DNA of 64,000 nucleotides from JBKBYG01 sp046313435 (GCA_046313435.1 JBKBYG010000002.1:28836-92835); one strand, 5' to 3'; counted from the first letter of the stretch, positions 37,138 through 46,495 are shown. Translations and numbers: made by a program. The notes: a model not told the origin generated them from the sequence alone.

Positions 37138-38772
37138 TTACTGTATAGTTTTATCTCTTACATTAACAATACTTGCGCCATTGAAATTATCAAGTACTGT
37201 TTTTACTATAGGGTTTTTTGCAGATTCAAGTTTTTCTTGATTTTTTACTTCCATTTCCGCCTGTCTAATAGTCAAATCGCCACTTGTTGTAGATGTTGTT
37301 GTTACTGACCATTTTTCATTAGTTTGCTCAAAGATAAATTTTGCAATCTTTAAGGCTAAATCTTTTGGAGCATGCTCAGTAGGTTTAAATTCAATTTTAC
37401 CTGGTTCAAAATTAATTAAATGAACCTCTTCAACAAGGTAGTGAAATAAAATTAATTCTTGCTTACTATAACATAGATTCACTAGATCTTGAAAGCTTTT
37501 AATTGAAGCGTTTACAGGCGGTCCTTCGATTGGTGGCTTATTTGATTCTGTTTCTTTGCTCTTTGGGGAAACTTCTCTTGCTTCTGGTATTAAAGAGTTA
37601 TTGTCTTTTTTAAGATCATTAATTAGGTCTATAGGTGAGGGAAGATTTGCTGCGTAACAAATTCGAATTAAAATCATTTCAGAGGCTGATAATTTATTAG
37701 AAGCTTCTTTGACTTCTTGAATCCCTTTAAGTAACATTTGCCATAATGAAGTGAGGGCAGGTATATGTAAATTGTTTGCACTATTACTGATGAAATCAAT
37801 ATCTGCTTCTAAGAAATTATTTTCAGAAGGAATAAGTTTAAATTTTGTAACTAAGTGAATTAATTCTAACATTTCTTCAAATATTAATACTGGATCATAC
37901 CCACTATAGTATATTTCTTGGAAGAGTGAAATAGAAGTAACAATATCTCCTTGAAAAATATGGGTCAATAAATCATATTTTTTACTAGTTTCACTACCTC
38001 CAAGCATATTAGTAACTATTGCCTTTGTAACAGTAAAATTTTCCTGATTTGCAGATAAGCTAATTGCTTGGTCAAGCAATGAGAGACTGTCTCTTACTGA
38101 ACCTTCAGCATTCGAAACTATTAGTTTCAGTGCTTTATCTTCAATTTCAATTTTTTCTAGATTAGTTATGTCTTTTAGATGATCATATAAAGTTTTAGAA
38201 TCAAGCCTCTTTAAATCAAATTTCTGACAACGAGAGAGTATGGTTAGAGGAAGCTTCCTAACTTCAGTAGTTGCAAATATAAATATTACATGAGCAGGGG
38301 GTTCTTCTAATGTTTTAAGAAGTGCATTAAATGCATTGCTCGATAACATATGTATTTCATCAATTATATAAATTTTATATTTGCCAATTAATGGTAAGTA
38401 ATTTGCATTTTCTATTATTTCCCTTATATCACCTACGCCAGTTTTGCTTGCTGCGTCCATTTCAATAATATCAGGATGGCGCTCATTTAAATTAGCTTTA
38501 CAATTGTCACAAGTTCCACAAGCTTCAACAATGTCATTTACAAAGTTAATATTAGTGCAATTAATAGTTTTTGCAACGATTCTTGCAGTAGTGGTTTTGC
38601 CAATACCTCTTATACCTGTTAGTAATAAAGCATGAGGAAATCTATTTAATTTAATGGCATTGCTTAACGTTGTGACTAATGATTCTTGACCAATAAGATT
38701 TTGAAAGCTTGCAGGACGGTATTTTCTAGCTAATACTTTATATGATTTTTGGGAGCTAAGAACGTTATTCAT
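37138..38772 (-). CDS. dnaX: DNA polymerase III subunits gamma and tau
   Basis: A 544-residue clamp-loader subunit. Visible are YRPASFQNLIGQE, Walker A GIRGIGKTTTAR (about 53-64), the zinc module CGTCDNCKANLNERHPD (cysteines near 86-95), DEIHM, LKTLEEPP and LSRCQKFDL. The C-terminal domain is longer than gamma alone, so this is tau-like. A programmed frameshift site was not identified. The 4.5S RNA gene lies just upstream on the same strand. Confidence 0.96.
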   Translation of the reverse strand: MNNVLSSQKSYKVLARKYRPASFQNLIGQESLVTTLSNAIKLNRFPHALLLTGIRGIGKTTTARIVAKTINCTNINFVNDIVEACGTCDNCKANLNERHPDIIEMDAASKTGVGDIREIIENANYLPLIGKYKIYIIDEIHMLSSNAFNALLKTLEEPPAHVIFIFATTEVRKLPLTILSRCQKFDLKRLDSKTLYDHLKDITNLEKIEIEDKALKLIVSNAEGSVRDSLSLLDQAISLSANQENFTVTKAIVTNMLGGSETSKKYDLLTHIFQGDIVTSISLFQEIYYSGYDPVLIFEEMLELIHLVTKFKLIPSENNFLEADIDFISNSANNLHIPALTSLWQMLLKGIQEVKEASNKLSASEMILIRICYAANLPSPIDLINDLKKDNNSLIPEAREVSPKSKETESNKPPIEGPPVNASIKSFQDLVNLCYSKQELILFHYLVEEVHLINFEPGKIEFKPTEHAPKDLALKIAKFIFEQTNEKWSVTTTSTTSGDLTIRQAEMEVKNQEKLESAKNPIVKTVLDNFNGASIVNVRDKTIQ

Positions 38773-38854
38773 AAATATTCTAAAATATAAGTATTAAGTT
38801 AACATCCTGATTTAGTAAAATAATTTAAAGCTTATAAAAACTTATTTGCCAAAT

Positions 38855-38947
38855 GGAAATTGGTCAATGACCCAACTGCTAATTGTTACGGCTGCTTCCT
38901 CTCAGACCTGACCGGATTAGCAACGCAATCGCCCATAACCAATCTCC
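38855..38947 (-). ncRNA. ffs: 4.5S RNA (small bacterial SRP RNA)
   Basis: On the minus strand the universal SRP core is present: GGTCAGGTCTGAGAGGAAGC, with the GGAA tetraloop side and the AGCAGCC flank (about 38890-38915). The ends pair: GGAGATTGGT at the 5' end with ACCAATTTCC at the 3' end (one G-U), and the arms between them pair again (GCTAAT with ATTAGC). Length is about 93 nt. The RNA binds Ffh to target membrane proteins. Its position upstream of dnaX is typical for alphaproteobacteria. Confidence 0.95.
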
Positions 38948-38954
38948 AAGTATA

Positions 38955-38985
38955 ATTATATGATAGAATTAATAGAAATTTGCAA
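38955..38985 (-). promoter_or_regulatory. Candidate promoter of ffs
   Basis: On the minus strand TATAAT occupies 38960-38955, seven bases before the predicted RNA 5' end at 38947. TTGCAA (38985-38980) lies 19 bases upstream, a longer gap than ideal. The -10 position fits well with the RNA end set by pairing. Confidence 0.55.
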
Positions 38986-39170
38986 GAAAATTGTGAAAAT
39001 GGATAAAATTAAACTATATAAATGCATAAAAATTAACCTTGTTAAATTGTTTAAATTTACTTTAATAATTTAACTCTGTAAAATATTGAATAAATGGCCT
39101 TAGATAATTATTATTTCTAATATAAAATTATAATTAAATAAAATACATTAAATTTAAAAGAAAGAGGAAA

Positions 39171-40085
39171 ATGCCTATGGGATTTATTAAAAGCCCTAAT
39201 GATTTTAATGAATTAATCGGATATGTAGATTATTTGGAGCCTCTTGATTTAAGTTTTAATCAAGTGTCATTAAAAATGAAAGGTGAAGGTTTTATCAAGT
39301 TACATAATGCACTAAGAGAAGATAATAATGCTGAACTTTTAAGATTATTGAAGAAAACTAGCATTAATGTAAGAGACAATCAAGGTAACACATTTTTGCA
39401 TTTAGCAATAATGCAAGGTAAAAGTGAAACTGTGAAGTTATTAGTTGAAAATGATGCTGATGTGGCGGTTAGAAACGATAAAAACTATCTTCCTTTGCAT
39501 CATGCTTGTAATTTGACATTGAATAATCAAGTTTTTGAATTATTGATTCAGAAATCATGCAAATTCATTAACCTTGAAGATGGTTATGGCTGCTCTCCAT
39601 TAGTAAGAAGTATTCATAGCACTATATTTTGTTCTGAAGAGACAAAAGCTAAACATATCGATGCTATCAAATTACTTGTATTTTATGGGTCTAATGTGAG
39701 CGAAGAAAATATTATAGACTTAAATAGAATGCAACTAGGTTTAGGAGAGGAGTTAGAAAATTTAAGTTTGAAATATAAGCAAAATATAACTCAAGCCAAA
39801 CAAAGTGCTAGAGATATTTTCAATGCAGCAAATGGATTAGCCTGCGCAGGAATGCCACTTGAAATTACACATAAAATATTAGATTATTTTAACACTGATA
39901 ATAAAATTGAGACTGAAACATTTAAACAGGTTAAAAATTATTCTACAGAATTTGCGTATAAGAGATCGGGTTCGGGATTTATTAAAGAAATTTTAGAAAA
40001 AAAGTCAAAAATTAGTCACTTTCAGACAATCCTTAATACAGAAGAACAAGCTAAGCATATAAAAAATGTCGTTTGTATTAATTAA
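39171..40085 (+). CDS. Ankyrin-repeat protein with F-box-like tail, copy 1 (304 residues)
   Basis: Three to four ankyrin repeats at about residues 38-185 (GNTFLHLAIMQGKSETVKLL, LPLHHACNLTLNNQVFELLI, a degenerate repeat with CSPLVRSIHS). After LGEELENLSLKY comes ARDIFNAANGLACAG and the F-box-like MPLEITHKILDYF (about 228-240). The last 60 residues, from KIETETF to ILEKKSK, match copy 2 almost exactly. The ribosome site is AGAGGA. It is 97 bases upstream of copy 2 on the same strand. Confidence 0.85.
   Translation: MPMGFIKSPNDFNELIGYVDYLEPLDLSFNQVSLKMKGEGFIKLHNALREDNNAELLRLLKKTSINVRDNQGNTFLHLAIMQGKSETVKLLVENDADVAVRNDKNYLPLHHACNLTLNNQVFELLIQKSCKFINLEDGYGCSPLVRSIHSTIFCSEETKAKHIDAIKLLVFYGSNVSEENIIDLNRMQLGLGEELENLSLKYKQNITQAKQSARDIFNAANGLACAGMPLEITHKILDYFNTDNKIETETFKQVKNYSTEFAYKRSGSGFIKEILEKKSKISHFQTILNTEEQAKHIKNVVCIN
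39861..39983 (+). repeat. 123-base block shared with copy 2 (first copy)
   Basis: Positions 39861-39983 match 40879-41001 with one difference (AAAAATTA against AAGAATTA). The block encodes the F-box-like stretch and the following conserved tail. Sequence outside it, especially the N-terminal third, is far less similar. Confidence 0.95.
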
Positions 40086-40182
40086 TATTTCTAGATTTAT
40101 ATAAAATTGACAGAATAGGTTAATGGTTTTACTATTATTTATAAAATATATTTAACAAATTTTATTATCAAAGAGGAAAAAG

Positions 40183-41103
40183 ATGCATACATATTCAGGC
40201 AATAATTCTAAAGTAGGATTATTTATAGATGACATTCAAATTAATAATAATCAAGCTCAGCAACATCGCCGTGGTAGGCCGATGTATGAGTCACAATATA
40301 TCCCTTTTACAAAAAAACGTAATTATACAGAATTGCATAAAGCTGCAGCAAAGGATGATTGTAATAAAATATTAGAATTATTAAATAAAATTTACATTAA
40401 TATACAAGAAACCCAGGGTTTTACCGCTTTGCATTTTGCAGTATTGAACGGTCATAGTAAAGCTGTGGAATTATTACTTAAAAAAGGTGCTAGTACAGCA
40501 TATACAGATGATAAAAATCGTTTTCCTCTAAATTGTGGAGCCAATCTAGATATTGACCTTCAAGTTTTTAAGTTATTAATTCAGAAATCGCGCAAATTTA
40601 TTAACCATAAAGATGGTTTTGGATGGTCCACTTTAGAGAGAGTTGCAAACAACACTAATTTTGACTCTGAAGAAAAGAAGAACAAACGTATTGAGGCTGC
40701 TAAATTACTTGCTTCATATGGAGCAATTGTAAATGAAAAGATTAAGAAAGATGCAAATAAAATCCAACCAGGGCTAGGAGAAGAATTACAACAATTAAGC
40801 TTAAGATATCAAGTAAAGCAAAATGCTAAAGATATTTTTAATGCTGCAAATGGGTTAGCGCAAGCAGGGGTGCATTTAGAAATTACACATAAAATATTAG
40901 ATTATTTTAACACTGATAATAAAATTGAGACTGAAACATTTAAACAGGTTAAGAATTATTCTACAGAATTTGCGTATAAGAGATCGGGTTCGGGATTTAT
41001 TCAAGAAATTTTGGGAAAAAAGCCTAAAACAACTCATCTTCAGACAATACTTGATAAAGAAGAGCAAGTCAAACACACGAAAAATATTGTTGCTCCTAAA
41101 TAA
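40183..41103 (+). CDS. Ankyrin-repeat protein with F-box-like tail, copy 2 (306 residues)
   Basis: A tandem paralogue of the gene before. The N-terminus is distinct and polar, with RRGRPM. Ankyrin repeats follow (YTELHKAAAKDDCNKILELL, FTALHFAVLNGHSKAVELLL, then a repeat LNCGANLDIDLQVFKLLIQ), with a degenerate third. The tail has AKDIFNAANGLAQAG, the F-box-like VHLEITHKILDYF, and the same KIETETF end as copy 1. The ribosome site is AGAGGAAAAAG. No signal peptide is seen. Confidence 0.85.
   Translation: MHTYSGNNSKVGLFIDDIQINNNQAQQHRRGRPMYESQYIPFTKKRNYTELHKAAAKDDCNKILELLNKIYINIQETQGFTALHFAVLNGHSKAVELLLKKGASTAYTDDKNRFPLNCGANLDIDLQVFKLLIQKSRKFINHKDGFGWSTLERVANNTNFDSEEKKNKRIEAAKLLASYGAIVNEKIKKDANKIQPGLGEELQQLSLRYQVKQNAKDIFNAANGLAQAGVHLEITHKILDYFNTDNKIETETFKQVKNYSTEFAYKRSGSGFIQEILGKKPKTTHLQTILDKEEQVKHTKNIVAPK
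40879..41001 (+). repeat. 123-base block shared with copy 1 (second copy)
   Basis: The second copy of the block at 39861-39983, in the same orientation, 1018 bases away. The single mismatch shows that it was copied or converted recently compared with the surrounding genes. Confidence 0.95.
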
Positions 41104-41422
41104 TATGTGAATAATACAGCAACATTCAATTTTATAATTGTAATGTAAAAAAGATCCTAAAATCAAGCTTATAATAACTTCTCAGCATTAACTTAAGGTA
41201 TGCTAGAACAAGCTTAGAAAGCTGTGGGGACTTAAAATTATTCTCATGCTGAACATATTTTGCGCATATAATTTCTTTGCCTTATCAGGAGTGCAGGTTA
41301 AAATATAAAAAGTCTTACTCCAAACCTGATCATACTATTGTTGCAGAATAATTTAGTAATACTAAGTTAAGATTTTAATATTATACTCTTTATGTAAAGA
41401 AATAAAGTTTTATAGGGTTAAA
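41104..41422. other. 319-base intergenic region, possible coding remnant on the minus strand
   Basis: No intact gene. On the minus strand one frame (about 41333 to 41205) reads through 43 codons without an ATG and includes DQVWSKTFYILTCTPDKAKK and YAQNMFSMRI; a second frame overlaps with KEIICAKYVQHENNFKSPQL. The protein-like composition suggests a decayed gene, but I cannot name it. The bdhA promoter must be at the right end. Confidence 0.35.
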
Positions 41423-42205
41423 ATGTTAGAAGGTAAAATTGCTTTAATTACAGGTTCGACTAGTGGAATAGGTTTAGGAATTGCAAAAAAACTAGCTGAA
41501 TCAGGTTGTAACATAATGTTAAATGGTTTTGGTGATATCGATGAAATTCATAAGCTTCAACATATTATACAAGAGGAATATAAAGTTAAAGTAAGTTATA
41601 ACGCTGCAGACATGAGTAAACCAGAAGAAATTAGAAATATGATTGCGCAAGTAACTGATGAATTAGGCGGAGTAGATATATTAGTTAATAATGCGGGTAT
41701 TCAATTTGTGTCTCCTATACATGAATTTCCTGAAGATAAATGGGATGCAATTCTTGCAATAAATTTGTCAAGTGCATTTCATACAATGAAATCAGTAATA
41801 CCAATAATGAGAGAAAAATCATATGGTAGGATTATTAACATAGCATCAGCACATGGGCTTGTTGCTTCTCCCAATAAATCAGCATATGTTGCTGCGAAAC
41901 ACGGTATAGTAGGGTTGACTAAAGCTGTTGCTTTAGAAAATGCTGATTTAAATATTACTTGTAACTCAATATGCCCTGGATGGGTATATACTCCACTAGT
42001 AAAGAAACAAATTGAAGATAAGGCAGAAATGCATAATATTTCGATCGAGCAAGCTACTATAGAGCTTCTTTCAGAAAAGCAACCATCATTAAAATTTGTC
42101 GCTACTGAAGAAATAGGGGAAATTGTAAAATTTTTAATATCTAATGCTGCAAGATCAATTACAGGTACTTCCATATCGGTGGATGGTGGCTGGACTGCAC
42201 GTTAA
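41423..42205 (+). CDS. bdhA: 3-hydroxybutyrate dehydrogenase
   Basis: A 260-residue SDR enzyme converting 3-hydroxybutyrate to acetoacetate with NAD. It has the NAD loop TGSTSGIGLGIA (about 10-21), NNAGIQFV (about 90), catalytic Ser in NIASAHGLVAS, YVAAKHG, and the family phrase NSICPGWVYTPLVKKQI, followed by FVATEEIGEIV and SVDGGWTAR. This end pattern separates BdhA from FabG. It could let the cell use host ketone bodies or recycle stored polyhydroxybutyrate. Confidence 0.93.
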   Translation: MLEGKIALITGSTSGIGLGIAKKLAESGCNIMLNGFGDIDEIHKLQHIIQEEYKVKVSYNAADMSKPEEIRNMIAQVTDELGGVDILVNNAGIQFVSPIHEFPEDKWDAILAINLSSAFHTMKSVIPIMREKSYGRIINIASAHGLVASPNKSAYVAAKHGIVGLTKAVALENADLNITCNSICPGWVYTPLVKKQIEDKAEMHNISIEQATIELLSEKQPSLKFVATEEIGEIVKFLISNAARSITGTSISVDGGWTAR

Positions 42206-42222
42206 TAGTTTTCAGAGTCATT

Positions 42223-42966
42223 ATGAAATATAGCAGCAAGGGATTTACATTATTAGAATTATCAATAGTTTTAATTATTATTGGTCTTATAATCAGCGGT
42301 GTTACTGTTGGGAATGAATTGATAAATCAAACTAGAACTAAAACAATAATTATTGAATTAAAAGACATCGAAACTGCAACAAATAATTTTACAACATTAT
42401 ATAATTATTTGCCTGGAGATTTCCCACAAGCTGGTAAATTATGGACTAGTGCAACCTGTGCAAATAGTGCTGCTCCTACTGGGTGCAATGGGAATGGTGA
42501 TGGTCAGATTAATATTGATGTTACTTTAACTTTAACAGGCAGTGAAGTTTACAGAGTATGGCAACATTTAAGTTTAGCAGGGCTTTTATCTGGGAGTTAC
42601 ACTGGAACTAATAATAAATTAGATCAATATCCTTCAAGATATCCTAATAATTTATACACTATGCGATATACAAATGCTTTTTCAGGGGCTTCTAACTTTA
42701 ATGTAATTGAAATAGGTTCGTGGTCAGCAAACACAAGCGGTTATCTATTAGCTTCTTCAGGTTCATTAACTCCTGCTGATGCAAATAATTTAGATAAAAA
42801 ATTAGATGATGGTTACGCGAATTCAGGAAAATTATTAGGTATAGATGGGGATAATGTAAGCAATAATTCATGTTCATATCCATACTCTCTGGCAGGGGGA
42901 CTAAAAACATATAATATAAATGGTAATCAAGGACAATTTTGTAAACTTCAAAAAATCCTCGAATAG
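42223..42966 (+). CDS. Type IV pilin-like protein, canonical prepilin
   Basis: A 247-residue prepilin. The leader MKYSSKG ends in Gly7, and the mature protein would start FTLLELSIVLIIIGLI, with Glu at +5 and a long hydrophobic helix. Two close Cys residues lie in the region CANSAAPTGCNGNGDGQI, and another pair near the end (NNSCSYP, QFCKL). It resembles the pilins that carry a YNYLPGDFPQA phrase. It is separated from bdhA by 17 bases and from the secretin operon by a convergent gap. Confidence 0.85.
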   Translation: MKYSSKGFTLLELSIVLIIIGLIISGVTVGNELINQTRTKTIIIELKDIETATNNFTTLYNYLPGDFPQAGKLWTSATCANSAAPTGCNGNGDGQINIDVTLTLTGSEVYRVWQHLSLAGLLSGSYTGTNNKLDQYPSRYPNNLYTMRYTNAFSGASNFNVIEIGSWSANTSGYLLASSGSLTPADANNLDKKLDDGYANSGKLLGIDGDNVSNNSCSYPYSLAGGLKTYNINGNQGQFCKLQKILE

Positions 42967-43194
42967 AATTTATTTAATACTTAATAACTGATTTTTTATA
43001 CAATCTCTTTTGTAAAAAGATTTGAAGGTGATTAAGAGTACAGAACCGAAATGTTCAAAGAAGCATATAAGTATTCAAGCACTAAATCAACGTATAATTC
43101 AGCTATAAAGATAGCAGTAAGCAACAAGTTTAATTTCTAATTAAGCCTCAGCAGTTTTAGTTAAATGTAGATATTTAAACTATCTATGGGAAAA
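42967..43194. other. Intergenic region with a 29-codon frame
   Basis: Between the first pilin gene and the convergent 229-residue gene. A short frame from ATG 43051 to TAA 43140 (begins MFKEAYKYSSTKSTYN) looks protein-like and has in-frame codons back to a stop just before 43040. It could be a small gene or a remnant; there is no ribosome site. No clear terminator hairpin is seen. Confidence 0.3.
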
Positions 43195-43884
43195 CTATTT
43201 TGTATCATTCATTTTTTCAATGCGCTCTTTGATAAAGTAATGCATAAAATTGAGTTCTTCTAGAGATAAATCTTCATGATTGTCGATAATATCTTTTATA
43301 ATAAAGAATGCTTCTTCTTTTTCACCTCGTTTTTCATGAATAAAAGCTGGCATTTCTCTAGCCCACATAGGTAATTTTCCTGGAGATTTAGCAAGCTTAT
43401 ATGCAAGTTTTAAAGCTAGATCAGTATCTTTGAGTTTATGGTTAGCAAGATATACTGCTTGGCTCATCCACCACCATTTATTAGCCATATCTTTGCTTGC
43501 ATGATAATCAAGATAATCAACAATATAGCGCACATCTGGTGTATTTTGTGTTTGACTATAATAATAACTAGCTATTGCAGGTAGAAAATTAGATTTATCA
43601 TCAAGCGTGTCAAGTAAGAAAAACCATTTACTTAGCTTGTTATAATCATAGTTTTTGAGTGCAGTAAATCTTCCGAAAGTATCACCTGCGTTTTGAATTT
43701 CAAGGGTTAAAAGTCTAAAATATAATTCTTCATCGCCCAAAGAATTAGCTTTAATTGCTATTTCACCTGGTAATTCAGGTACAATACCCATTTCAGGTTT
43801 AATTGATTTAGTATTCCACCAGAAAACTATCTGGATAAGAAGAAATAATATTAGACAATATTCATTTTTTAAAAAAATTTTCAT
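43195..43884 (-). CDS. Conserved-looking membrane-anchored protein of the secretin operon
   Basis: A 229-residue protein with one N-terminal membrane helix (about 9-24) and a soluble helical domain outside. The helical part has TPR-like phrases (AIASYYYSQTQNTPDVRYIV, ALKLAYKLAKSP, MPAFIHEKRGEKEEAFFIIK). I do not recognise a named family. It ends an operon of four genes (prepilin peptidase, secretin, permease, this protein), following the permease by two bases. The context suggests an envelope role tied to the permease. Confidence 0.65.
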   Translation of the reverse strand: MKIFLKNEYCLILFLLIQIVFWWNTKSIKPEMGIVPELPGEIAIKANSLGDEELYFRLLTLEIQNAGDTFGRFTALKNYDYNKLSKWFFLLDTLDDKSNFLPAIASYYYSQTQNTPDVRYIVDYLDYHASKDMANKWWWMSQAVYLANHKLKDTDLALKLAYKLAKSPGKLPMWAREMPAFIHEKRGEKEEAFFIIKDIIDNHEDLSLEELNFMHYFIKERIEKMNDTK

Positions 43885-43886
43885 TT

Positions 43887-44657
43887 TTAAAATTGTTTAC
43901 GCTTAAAATCAAAAATTATTATAGCTAGTAAAAGAGGTATATATACAAGAGATTGTAACAAAAATATATTGATTTCTCCAGCGTTAGATATACCATGAAC
44001 TAACCAGCTTGTTTTCCCAAATAGGTCTAGACGAGGTAATATAGTTGACACTAATTTCAAGATTGATTCACTTCCCCATTTAGGTAACGAAGCTAAGCTA
44101 AAACTAGTAGGAAAATTACTTACGGTGGCAACAAAAAATCCCATCATTCTGGATAAAAAATAAAAGCTTAATGTTGATAATGCAGAAGCAACAGCACTTT
44201 TCATTATTAATGCACTAAGCATTGCAAAGGCAACAATCATTATTCCTTCTAAAATTAAACTGATTCCCCAAAAAGTTAGGCCATTAAAATTTGCAATTTT
44301 AAGAGCAGCAACTATAACAACAATAGGAACAGTTATAATAACTGATAATAAAGCAAAAGCTAACCAATATGAGATAACGAAGAGATTTTTAGATATGGGT
44401 TTAGTGAGAATTACTTCTATTTCTTTATTATCAAAAGACCTTCTTACATGAAAACATACAAATAACACTAGACCTACAACTAATATTAATCTTGTAGAAC
44501 CTGCCATATAGGCTAAAGTCATTTGATCCTGTTCCACTAAAGCGGTGCTTCCAAGGAAACATGAAATAAACATAGCTGTTAATATTACCGCAAGCAACCC
44601 TATAAATAGTAAATCGCGAATAGCTGTAATTAAAGTAAATCTAATAATTGAAATCAT
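43887..44657 (-). CDS. ABC-2 type permease-like membrane protein
   Basis: A 256-residue protein with six hydrophobic segments and no ATP-binding domain. The phrases VRRSFDNKEIEVILTKPISKNLFV are typical of ABC-2 permeases (the amphipathic coupling region with 'KPISR'-like ending). No ABC ATPase gene is in the window, so its partner must be elsewhere or absent. It lies between the secretin (8 bases upstream) and the 229-residue protein (2 bases downstream). Confidence 0.75.
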   Translation of the reverse strand: MISIIRFTLITAIRDLLFIGLLAVILTAMFISCFLGSTALVEQDQMTLAYMAGSTRLILVVGLVLFVCFHVRRSFDNKEIEVILTKPISKNLFVISYWLAFALLSVIITVPIVVIVAALKIANFNGLTFWGISLILEGIMIVAFAMLSALIMKSAVASALSTLSFYFLSRMMGFFVATVSNFPTSFSLASLPKWGSESILKLVSTILPRLDLFGKTSWLVHGISNAGEINIFLLQSLVYIPLLLAIIIFDFKRKQF

Positions 44658-44665
44658 AATATACC

Positions 44666-46495
44666 CTAATATGTATTTTCTCTATCTCTAGCAAAATTAT
44701 TATAAAAATCTCTATCGCCTTGGAATACATTATCACTAGGCATAATAGTTGCTTTTATAAATATCACTGTTTGTACAACATTATTAGTTCTAGTTGTTGA
44801 TTTAAATAAATTCCCAACAATTGGAGCAGACATTAAAAACGGTACGCCTACATCTTTGTTTGAAGAAACTTCTTCCATCATACCTCCAATTACCATAATT
44901 TGTCCACTTTTGATTTTAAGTATAGAGTCAATTTCTTTAATATTTACAGTAGGAACTTTACTTGAAAGGCCTGCTGTATCAATATTGCTTGCCTTCATTT
45001 GAGCAATAACATAACTCAAGCCCGGATCACTAACATCATCTGCAGCATTAGAAGAAGTTATAGTAGGTCTTACATTCATTGTAATTTCATTAGTTTCTAA
45101 ATTAATAGAAGGTTGAAGTGAAACTATAACGCCAATTGGTACAGAATTAAGAGTACTATTAATAGTGGTTTTAGCCGGGGTAGTAACTCCACCGGAAGTG
45201 CTTGCAACTGCATCAGTTTGTTCAATCGCAAGACTAAAATATACTTTATTCTCTACAAACGATAATATTGCTTGCTGATTATTCATAGCATGGATACGAG
45301 GGCTTGCTAAAGTTCTGGTTGAGCCAAACATTTGTGTTGCATTTACAACACCTTGCAAATTTGTGCCACTTAATGCACCAGTAGTTGCAGTAAGTATTCC
45401 TCCGTTAAAAGATTTAGCAAATTGTATGATATTCTTGTCACTAAACTCGGGATTAAAATTATACCCCATACCTACAGGCGCAGTTATTTTACTGTTTAAT
45501 TCGGCCCAGTTTATACCAGTTCTGTAGTCATCATTAAGATTAACTTCAACAATTTTAGCTTCTATAAGTACTTGAGAAGATATGGATTTTTTTACTTTGA
45601 ACAGATATTCTTTAATTCTCTTATGTAATTTACTATTAGTAAATACTGAAACGACACTTGCTTGCTTATTTATAGATAAATAGTTAGAGTCATTGGTAAC
45701 TGTAGCAGAGCTAGTATTAGTATTTGAAGCAGTATTGTTAACGATATTTAATATTTTGTTCAAATCATTTTCTATTGACAGCCATAAATCACCTTCATAT
45801 GAAGATTTCAAAGCTGTTGTAGAACCTAAATTTGATCCGCTGCTACTTCCTCCTCCGGAACTAGAGCCTCCACCTGAGCCACTTGATCCAGTAGTAGCAA
45901 GTGAAGTGCTTAATTGTGAGGTATTACTGTTAGATCTTACTATATTTAAAAAATCTAAAGTATAATTTTCTAGATATGGAATATCCTTTTCGATTTTTAA
46001 AACTCCATTATTATTAAAAAATCTTAAATTTGCCAAATTACAAATTCTTTCAACCACTTCATTTAAAGATTTATTCTTAACTTTCAAAATTACTCCTCCA
46101 GTAATTTGAGGGTCAAGTTCAATGTCTACGTCAGTAAGTCGACTTAATTCTATAAAAACATCTTTCAAAGGTATATCTTCAGTCACAGTTATAGATACAA
46201 GCTTTTCATGACCAATTTTGGGAGATTGTGGCTGCGCAATTATAGGCGCAATTTCCGGAAGAGAGGAAATTTCATCCTCCATTCCTTCACTAAGATTGTT
46301 TTCTTGGTTAGGTTTTTTATTTGAAGCTAAGAGTTTATTCTTGTATTCATCATAGGTCAAATTAAGATTAGGGTCGATTTTAGTACCTAAGTTTTTTTTA
46401 AAACTTGAATTTGCGCAAGACAATTGAGTAATACATATTGCGGTAATTAATAAACAACTTATGCTTTTAATCTTAAGTGTAGAAATGTTTATCAT
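44666..46495 (-). CDS. MshL-like secretin (type IV pilus / type II secretion)
   Basis: A 609-residue outer-membrane pore lipoprotein. The signal peptide ends in the lipobox LSC (Cys near 27). A short N0-like domain (about 95-165, with LKDVFIELSRLTDVDIELDP) is followed by YTLDFLNIVRSNSNTS, a Ser/Gly-rich linker (about 200-225), and the C-terminal secretin domain with VLIEAKIVEVNLNDDYRTGI and GQIMVIGGMMEE. The order and 'YxxDFLNxxRS' phrase match MshL. It lies 8 bases after the prepilin peptidase gene. Confidence 0.9.
   Translation of the reverse strand: MINISTLKIKSISCLLITAICITQLSCANSSFKKNLGTKIDPNLNLTYDEYKNKLLASNKKPNQENNLSEGMEDEISSLPEIAPIIAQPQSPKIGHEKLVSITVTEDIPLKDVFIELSRLTDVDIELDPQITGGVILKVKNKSLNEVVERICNLANLRFFNNNGVLKIEKDIPYLENYTLDFLNIVRSNSNTSQLSTSLATTGSSGSGGGSSSGGGSSSGSNLGSTTALKSSYEGDLWLSIENDLNKILNIVNNTASNTNTSSATVTNDSNYLSINKQASVVSVFTNSKLHKRIKEYLFKVKKSISSQVLIEAKIVEVNLNDDYRTGINWAELNSKITAPVGMGYNFNPEFSDKNIIQFAKSFNGGILTATTGALSGTNLQGVVNATQMFGSTRTLASPRIHAMNNQQAILSFVENKVYFSLAIEQTDAVASTSGGVTTPAKTTINSTLNSVPIGVIVSLQPSINLETNEITMNVRPTITSSNAADDVSDPGLSYVIAQMKASNIDTAGLSSKVPTVNIKEIDSILKIKSGQIMVIGGMMEEVSSNKDVGVPFLMSAPIVGNLFKSTTRTNNVVQTVIFIKATIMPSDNVFQGDRDFYNNFARDRENTY

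Noticed and set aside
40897..41166. Frames overlapping the second ankyrin gene on both strands (also 40925-41110, +).
   Set aside because: They lie within the conserved ankyrin tail and give low-complexity Arg/Leu or Ile/Phe text without a ribosome site; the tail block is explained by the main frame.
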